Positions 32,960 to 36,977 of a stretch of DNA of 36,977 nucleotides are shown here, piece by piece. The stretch covers positions 1 through 36,977 of the forward strand of contig CAUDHE010000012.1 of NCBI GenBank assembly GCA_958449275.1. Direction: 5' to 3'. The stretch is from an uncultured Alistipes sp. GTDB taxonomy: Bacteria > Bacteroidota > Bacteroidia > Bacteroidales > Rikenellaceae. The translations under genes and the position numbers were made by a program. Below the pieces are notes generated by a model, which saw only the letters and a list, made by a program, of their open reading frames with translations, searched no databases and had not been told where the DNA came from. Within the stretch, counting starts at the first letter, position 1. Each line of letters opens with the position of its first letter.

Positions 32960-33010
32960 CATCTTCGACATCGCGCGGCCATTTCTTCGCCGCCACGTGC
33001 GGCGGACAGT
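32960..33010 (+). repeat. Short family-2 repeat, copy K
   Basis: GACATCGCGCGGCCATTTCT is followed by a shortened main hairpin, CGCCGCC-ACG-TGCGGCGG (32988-33005), and GACAGT. The flanks TTCGCCGCC and GCGGCGGAC agree with copies D and G, but the loop and outer arms are reduced. It lies between the EEP gene and the YhcH-family gene. Confidence 0.55.
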
Positions 33011-33019
33011 ACGAATCAA

Positions 33020-34234
33020 TCATTCCCGTCCGTTATAACGCAGCCGTACGAACACGGGATAGTGATCGGAATAACGCACTCCGTTATCGACGTCATCAGT
33101 CGGCGGCTCCATGCCGTTGCCGAACCTGCGCACCGTCACGGTATCCTTTCCGCGTTTGACCTCGGTCAGTCCCCACGAATCCAGAACCTCGTAAGAGAGA
33201 GGTTCAAATTCGTCGGAACACAACACGTAATCGATGCGCAGCATATTGAAAAATCCGCGATAGGTGTGCGAATACCCGCGCCCCGCCTCGCGAAAAGCAT
33301 CTTTCAAACCTCTACTGATCGTACGGTAGGTATACGACACGGGGGTGTCGTTGAAATCGCCGCATACGATCACGGGGTACGGGGATTCGGCGATCATGCG
33401 GGCTACGCTGTCGGCCTGCGCGGCGCGCAACTTGTTATTCTCGCTCAGGCGCGACACCATGCTCCGCAGTTTGCCCATATCGCTGTCGCCGAGGAACTCG
33501 CGATTCTCTATATAGTTATTGTCGTCGCGGCGAATGGCCGTAGTATGCAGATGGTTGTTGAAGACTCGCACGGTGTCGTCTCCGATCTTCAGGTCGGCCC
33601 AGACGAAATTCATCATCGTATCGATGCGATGGGCGCGGATTACGGGATAGCGGCTGTAAATGGCTGGGCTGAGCGCGGCACGCGACAACGAACGCGGCAA
33701 AGGATTGAGCGGCCGCAGCAGCGAATCGGCCGCATCGGTAAAGCCCATCTCCTGAAAACACACTATATCGGGATTCAGCGCCTTCACCATGCTCGCCACC
33801 GAATCGAGGCACCGCTCGCCGTAGTCGTCGATGAAACTCCTCACGTTGTACGTAAGCACCTTCACGGCCGAGCGTTCGTAGGTCTGCTCGCCGTAATTGC
33901 GGCGTATCTCGATCTTATAGAACAGCGACAGACGGAACAGCCCCACGACCGACAGCAGGATCATGAGCACCATCACGGCACGACGCCAGCGGATGATCCA
34001 ATAGAGCGTGAGCAACAGTTGCCCCGCATAGACGAACGGAGCGATCAGGCCGACAGTCGACAATTCGCCCGACTCGTTCGGATCGACGGCAGGGAGAAGC
34101 AGCGTCATGATGAACACGGCCGACACGGCGAGCGTGACAGCCGCCACTAACCCGTCGACGACGATACCGAACACTGACCGACGACGGCGACGGCGCTCGG
34201 ACGAACCGTAATCGTTACGATAATACTCCGCCAT
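33020..34234 (-). CDS. Membrane-anchored endonuclease/exonuclease/phosphatase-fold protein
   Basis: The 404-residue product begins with a very basic tail (RRRRRRS) and about three membrane spans within residues 20-105. The EEP domain follows: VLTYNVRSF, DIVCFQEMGF (Glu, metal), FNNHLHTTA, CGDFNDTPVSYTY (Asp and Asn) and YSDHYPVFVRL (Asp-His). All the usual catalytic residues are present. The active site would face outward or inward depending on topology. The fold covers DNases, RNases and lipid or sugar phosphatases, so the substrate is unknown. The gene follows the rhomboid gene by 12 bases and belongs to a mutL-rhomboid-EEP set seen in other Bacteroidales. Confidence 0.9.
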   Translation of the reverse strand: MAEYYRNDYGSSERRRRRRSVFGIVVDGLVAAVTLAVSAVFIMTLLLPAVDPNESGELSTVGLIAPFVYAGQLLLTLYWIIRWRRAVMVLMILLSVVGLFRLSLFYKIEIRRNYGEQTYERSAVKVLTYNVRSFIDDYGERCLDSVASMVKALNPDIVCFQEMGFTDAADSLLRPLNPLPRSLSRAALSPAIYSRYPVIRAHRIDTMMNFVWADLKIGDDTVRVFNNHLHTTAIRRDDNNYIENREFLGDSDMGKLRSMVSRLSENNKLRAAQADSVARMIAESPYPVIVCGDFNDTPVSYTYRTISRGLKDAFREAGRGYSHTYRGFFNMLRIDYVLCSDEFEPLSYEVLDSWGLTEVKRGKDTVTVRRFGNGMEPPTDDVDNGVRYSDHYPVFVRLRYNGRE

Positions 34235-34246
34235 AGCCCTGCGCGG

Positions 34247-34900
34247 TTAATAGTATATCTTACCCGTACGTTTCCACCAGCAGAGCAGCAACCATCCCCA
34301 AAGCATGCCTCCCAGATGGGCGAAATGGGCTACGCCCGACTGATAACCCGACAGACCGAAGAAAAGCTCCACGAGGCCGTAAATCACCACGAACCACTTG
34401 GCTTTCATCGCTACGGGCGGAAATACGAGCATTATGATCTGATTGGGATAAAGCACTCCGAATGCGAGCAGCAGTCCGAACACCGCACCCGAAGCCCCGA
34501 CAGTAGGCACGCGGAGCAATCCGAACGCGGCCGAGAGGCCTATGGCGCTCTCCGCATGAGAATATTCGAGATATCCCACTCCCATCTGCAACAACGCCGC
34601 GCCCATGCCGCATATCATGTAGTAGGCGAAAAAGCGACGCGCTCCCAAACGATATTCGAGCGTACGGCCGAACATCCACAACGCGAACATGTTGAAGAAC
34701 AGATGGCCGATGCCTCCGTGCAGAAACATGTAGGTGAACACCTGATAGGTGTGAAACAGCGGGCTCACGGGATTGAAAAGAGCCAGACGCCCTATCAACT
34801 CGTCGCGAAACGGCAAAAAGGTGGTGGCCAGCAACATCACGCAGTTGGCAATGATAATGTTCTTCACCACCGGAGGCGTTCCGAATCCGTATCCGTTCAT
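34247..34900 (-). CDS. Rhomboid-family intramembrane serine protease
   Basis: The 217-residue, six-helix protein should cut membrane proteins inside the bilayer. The catalytic dyad is present: Ser137 in VGASGAVFG and His195 in HFAHLGGMLWG. The conserved N-terminal helix pattern YMFLHGGIGHLFFNMFALWMFG carries the HxxxHxxxN motif seen in rhomboids. The short cytosolic C-terminal tail (WWKRTGKIYY) is basic. It lies 7 bases after mutL and 12 before the EEP gene, a tight operon. Confidence 0.94.
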   Translation of the reverse strand: MNGYGFGTPPVVKNIIIANCVMLLATTFLPFRDELIGRLALFNPVSPLFHTYQVFTYMFLHGGIGHLFFNMFALWMFGRTLEYRLGARRFFAYYMICGMGAALLQMGVGYLEYSHAESAIGLSAAFGLLRVPTVGASGAVFGLLLAFGVLYPNQIIMLVFPPVAMKAKWFVVIYGLVELFFGLSGYQSGVAHFAHLGGMLWGWLLLCWWKRTGKIYY

Positions 34901-34907
34901 GATCTTG

Positions 34908-36977
34908 TCAATTAAGTTTATTTTTCAACTCTTCGGCCGTCAACTCGGCCATTATGGGTTTGCCCGACGGCGAGAAGCTGAAATTTTCGCAATCGGCCAG
35001 TCGGTGCAACAAATCGGCGGCTTCGTCGTTGCGAAGGCCGCGCGCCGCCGAACGCGAACCCTTCACGGCCATGGCACGGGCCAGATTCTCGCGCATGCGT
35101 TCGCCCGCATCGCCGTCAGCCTCAGCCTCGCGCAACAACTCGTAAAGCAATCTGTCGGCCTGCTCGCCCGCCACGCTCGACGGCACACCGCACAACTCCA
35201 CCGCACCGTCACCGCGGAACTCAATGTCGAAACCCAATGCGGCGAACTCCACGGCATTCTCCTCCAATAACGAATAATCGTCCTCGGAAAGAATCAACCG
35301 CTCGGGAAAAAGCAATCTCTGCGTCGTCGAAGCGTCGTGACCGATCATCGACATGTAGTCGTCGAACAGAACGCGTTCGCGTACCCGCCGCATATCAGCT
35401 ATCATGCTGCGGCCGTCGCACACCGCCACGGCATATCCGTTACCCAGCGACAACACGTCCGAGAATACTATTTTTTCGTCCGTCGTCAACTTCTGCTGCA
35501 CAGCCGACGAGGGGATGAACTCCAAACGGCTTTCGTCCGAGGGGACGTCGTCGGCAACCGACGGCACGACATCGCCGAAGTTGTCCGAAGCACTCAAACC
35601 GCCCGACGCTATCTCGCGATAACCGCCGTCCGCGGCATTCACCGCAGGTGCGGCGTCGATGGCGAACTCCGAATCGAGAGGCATCTCCGACCACACAATG
35701 TCGCGCAGTTTGCGGCCGCCCGAAATGCCGTCGTCGGACGATGATCGCCCTCCTTCGTAAATATCTTTCGATCGATCACGCCCCGACAACGAATCCGACG
35801 AAGCGCGGCTGCCGCCGGAAGGGATGTCGCACACGGCCACCGCCTCCGACGGCGAACCGTCGTAAGGGGCGTCGAACCCCGTGAAATCGACGTCGGCCGC
35901 CGATGTCGACGAATCGGCGTAATCCTCGCGGAAAGGATTGTAATCGGTATTCGACGAGGACTTGGGCTCGGAATAGACCACTCCGCCGCCGCGATTGGTC
36001 ATGGCGGGAATGTCGATCGACGCGCTGTTGTCGAAATCCATCATCGACACCGCGCCGCTCTTGGCCAGCGTGCTGCGCACGGCGGCATTCAGTATCTGAC
36101 TCACCTCGTCGTTGTCGGCGAAACGCACCTCGGTCTTCTGCGGATGTACATTCACGTCCACCCTCTCGGGATCTACCGTAAGGTAGAGGAAGAACGAGGG
36201 CGAGCAATTCTCGGGTATGAGCTTATAGTAGGCTTTCATTATCGAACGGAAAAACTGCACCGAACGGAAATAGCGCCCGTTGATGAACATGTATTGTTCC
36301 GAATTCTTCTGTTTGGCAGCCGAGGGACGCCCCACGTAACCCTTGACCTTCACGATGGAAGTATCGACCGACACCTCCAGCAAATTGGTCTTTATGTGTC
36401 GGCCGACCACGTCGATGATACGCTCGAGAAGCGTGCCTGCGGGCAGAGTGATGATAGGCATATCGTTCGACATGAGTTCGCACCGCACCTGCGGATTGCA
36501 CAGCGCCACACGGCGAAACTCCTTCTTGATGTCGGACACCACACGCGTTCTGTCGGCGTTGAACTTGCGGCGGGCGGGAGCCGTGTAGAACAGATTACGC
36601 ACCAGGAACTGCGATCCTACGGGACACATGACGGGAGTCTGGTCCACGAACTCGCCGCCGTTGACCGTGGTCACCGTACCGACGTCGTCGCCCTTCTGTC
36701 TCGTGCGCAACTCCACTTGCGACACGGCCGCTATCGACGCCAGCGCCTCGCCTCGGAACCCGAACGTATGGAGGTTGTACACATCGTCGAGCGATGTGAT
36801 CTTGCTGGTGGCGTGGCGGTCGAAAGCCATACGCGCATCCATAGGCGACATGCCGCAGCCATCGTCGACGATCTGCAAAAGCTCCATGCCCGCATTGCGG
36901 AAATTGACCGTGACGCTGCTCGCGCCCGCATCGACGGCGTTCTCCATCATCTCCTTCACCACTGACGAGGGGTTATT
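34908..36977 (-). CDS. mutL: DNA mismatch repair protein MutL (5' end cut by the window)
   Basis: At least 689 residues are present; the first 20-30 lie beyond the right edge. The frame is open to base 36977 and begins NNPSSVVKEMMENAVDAGAS, the first GHKL motif. Other ATPase motifs follow: DDGCGM, FGFRGEALASIA and the transducer VNVHPQKTEVRFADN. A long Ser, Asp and Gly-rich linker of about 190 residues (YSEPKSSSNTDYN to about PSSAVQQKL) connects to the C-terminal dimerisation domain. That domain has SMIADMRRVRERVLFDDYM where endonuclease-type MutL has DQHAxxERxxxE, so the nuclease motif appears lost. It is the first gene seen in the mutL-rhomboid-EEP operon. Confidence 0.96.
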   Translation of the reverse strand, partial: NNPSSVVKEMMENAVDAGASSVTVNFRNAGMELLQIVDDGCGMSPMDARMAFDRHATSKITSLDDVYNLHTFGFRGEALASIAAVSQVELRTRQKGDDVGTVTTVNGGEFVDQTPVMCPVGSQFLVRNLFYTAPARRKFNADRTRVVSDIKKEFRRVALCNPQVRCELMSNDMPIITLPAGTLLERIIDVVGRHIKTNLLEVSVDTSIVKVKGYVGRPSAAKQKNSEQYMFINGRYFRSVQFFRSIMKAYYKLIPENCSPSFFLYLTVDPERVDVNVHPQKTEVRFADNDEVSQILNAAVRSTLAKSGAVSMMDFDNSASIDIPAMTNRGGGVVYSEPKSSSNTDYNPFREDYADSSTSAADVDFTGFDAPYDGSPSEAVAVCDIPSGGSRASSDSLSGRDRSKDIYEGGRSSSDDGISGGRKLRDIVWSEMPLDSEFAIDAAPAVNAADGGYREIASGGLSASDNFGDVVPSVADDVPSDESRLEFIPSSAVQQKLTTDEKIVFSDVLSLGNGYAVAVCDGRSMIADMRRVRERVLFDDYMSMIGHDASTTQRLLFPERLILSEDDYSLLEENAVEFAALGFDIEFRGDGAVELCGVPSSVAGEQADRLLYELLREAEADGDAGERMRENLARAMAVKGSRSAARGLRNDEAADLLHRLADCENFSFSPSGKPIMAELTAEELKNKLN

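Overview
The window reads as chromosomal backbone of a GC-rich member of the Bacteroidales, most likely Alistipes or another Rikenellaceae. The signs are a type III glutamine synthetase, the methylmalonyl-CoA mutase pair mutA-mutB, a PorX-type response regulator with a PglZ domain, a minute AURKAIP1/COX24-type ribosomal protein next to HU, and promoters of the Bacteroidota form (TTTG, about 19 bases, TAnnTTTG). No phage, transposase, CRISPR array, tRNA or rRNA gene was found.

Layout. 1-4.3 kb: mutA-mutB (minus strand), ending in an intrinsic terminator. 4.7-9.2 kb: two plus-strand single genes, glutamine synthetase III and the SppA protease. 9.6-20.8 kb: a long minus-strand run, read as mfd, coaX, an outer-membrane barrel protein, a TPR protein, lptC, a CNNM/CorC-like membrane protein and a PpiD-like foldase, closed by a strong terminator. 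21.0-23.2 kb: HU, a 29-residue ribosomal protein and RNase G (minus). 23.3-28.97 kb: an SRPBCC protein, then dsbD, tsaE, porX and a NUDIX gene (all minus; the NUDIX stop codon overlaps the porX start). 29.0-32.2 kb: a plus-strand S9-family peptidase lipoprotein and a class A beta-lactamase lipoprotein. 32.5 kb to the right edge: a YhcH/NanQ-family gene, then mutL (cut by the window edge), rhomboid and a membrane-anchored endonuclease/exonuclease/phosphatase-fold protein (all minus).

Functionally the window mixes propionate/succinate metabolism, nitrogen assimilation, DNA repair (Mfd, MutL), translation and RNA processing, and a heavy load of envelope biogenesis and quality control (LptC, PpiD, SppA, DsbD, rhomboid, PorX).

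The most unusual feature is not a gene. GC-rich, palindromic intergenic repeats of at least two related families occur in about ten gaps. In copies whose sequence differs, the paired arms of the terminal hairpin change together, so the stem is kept while the bases vary. These repeats also make several open reading frames look longer than the genes really are (mfd, tsaE).
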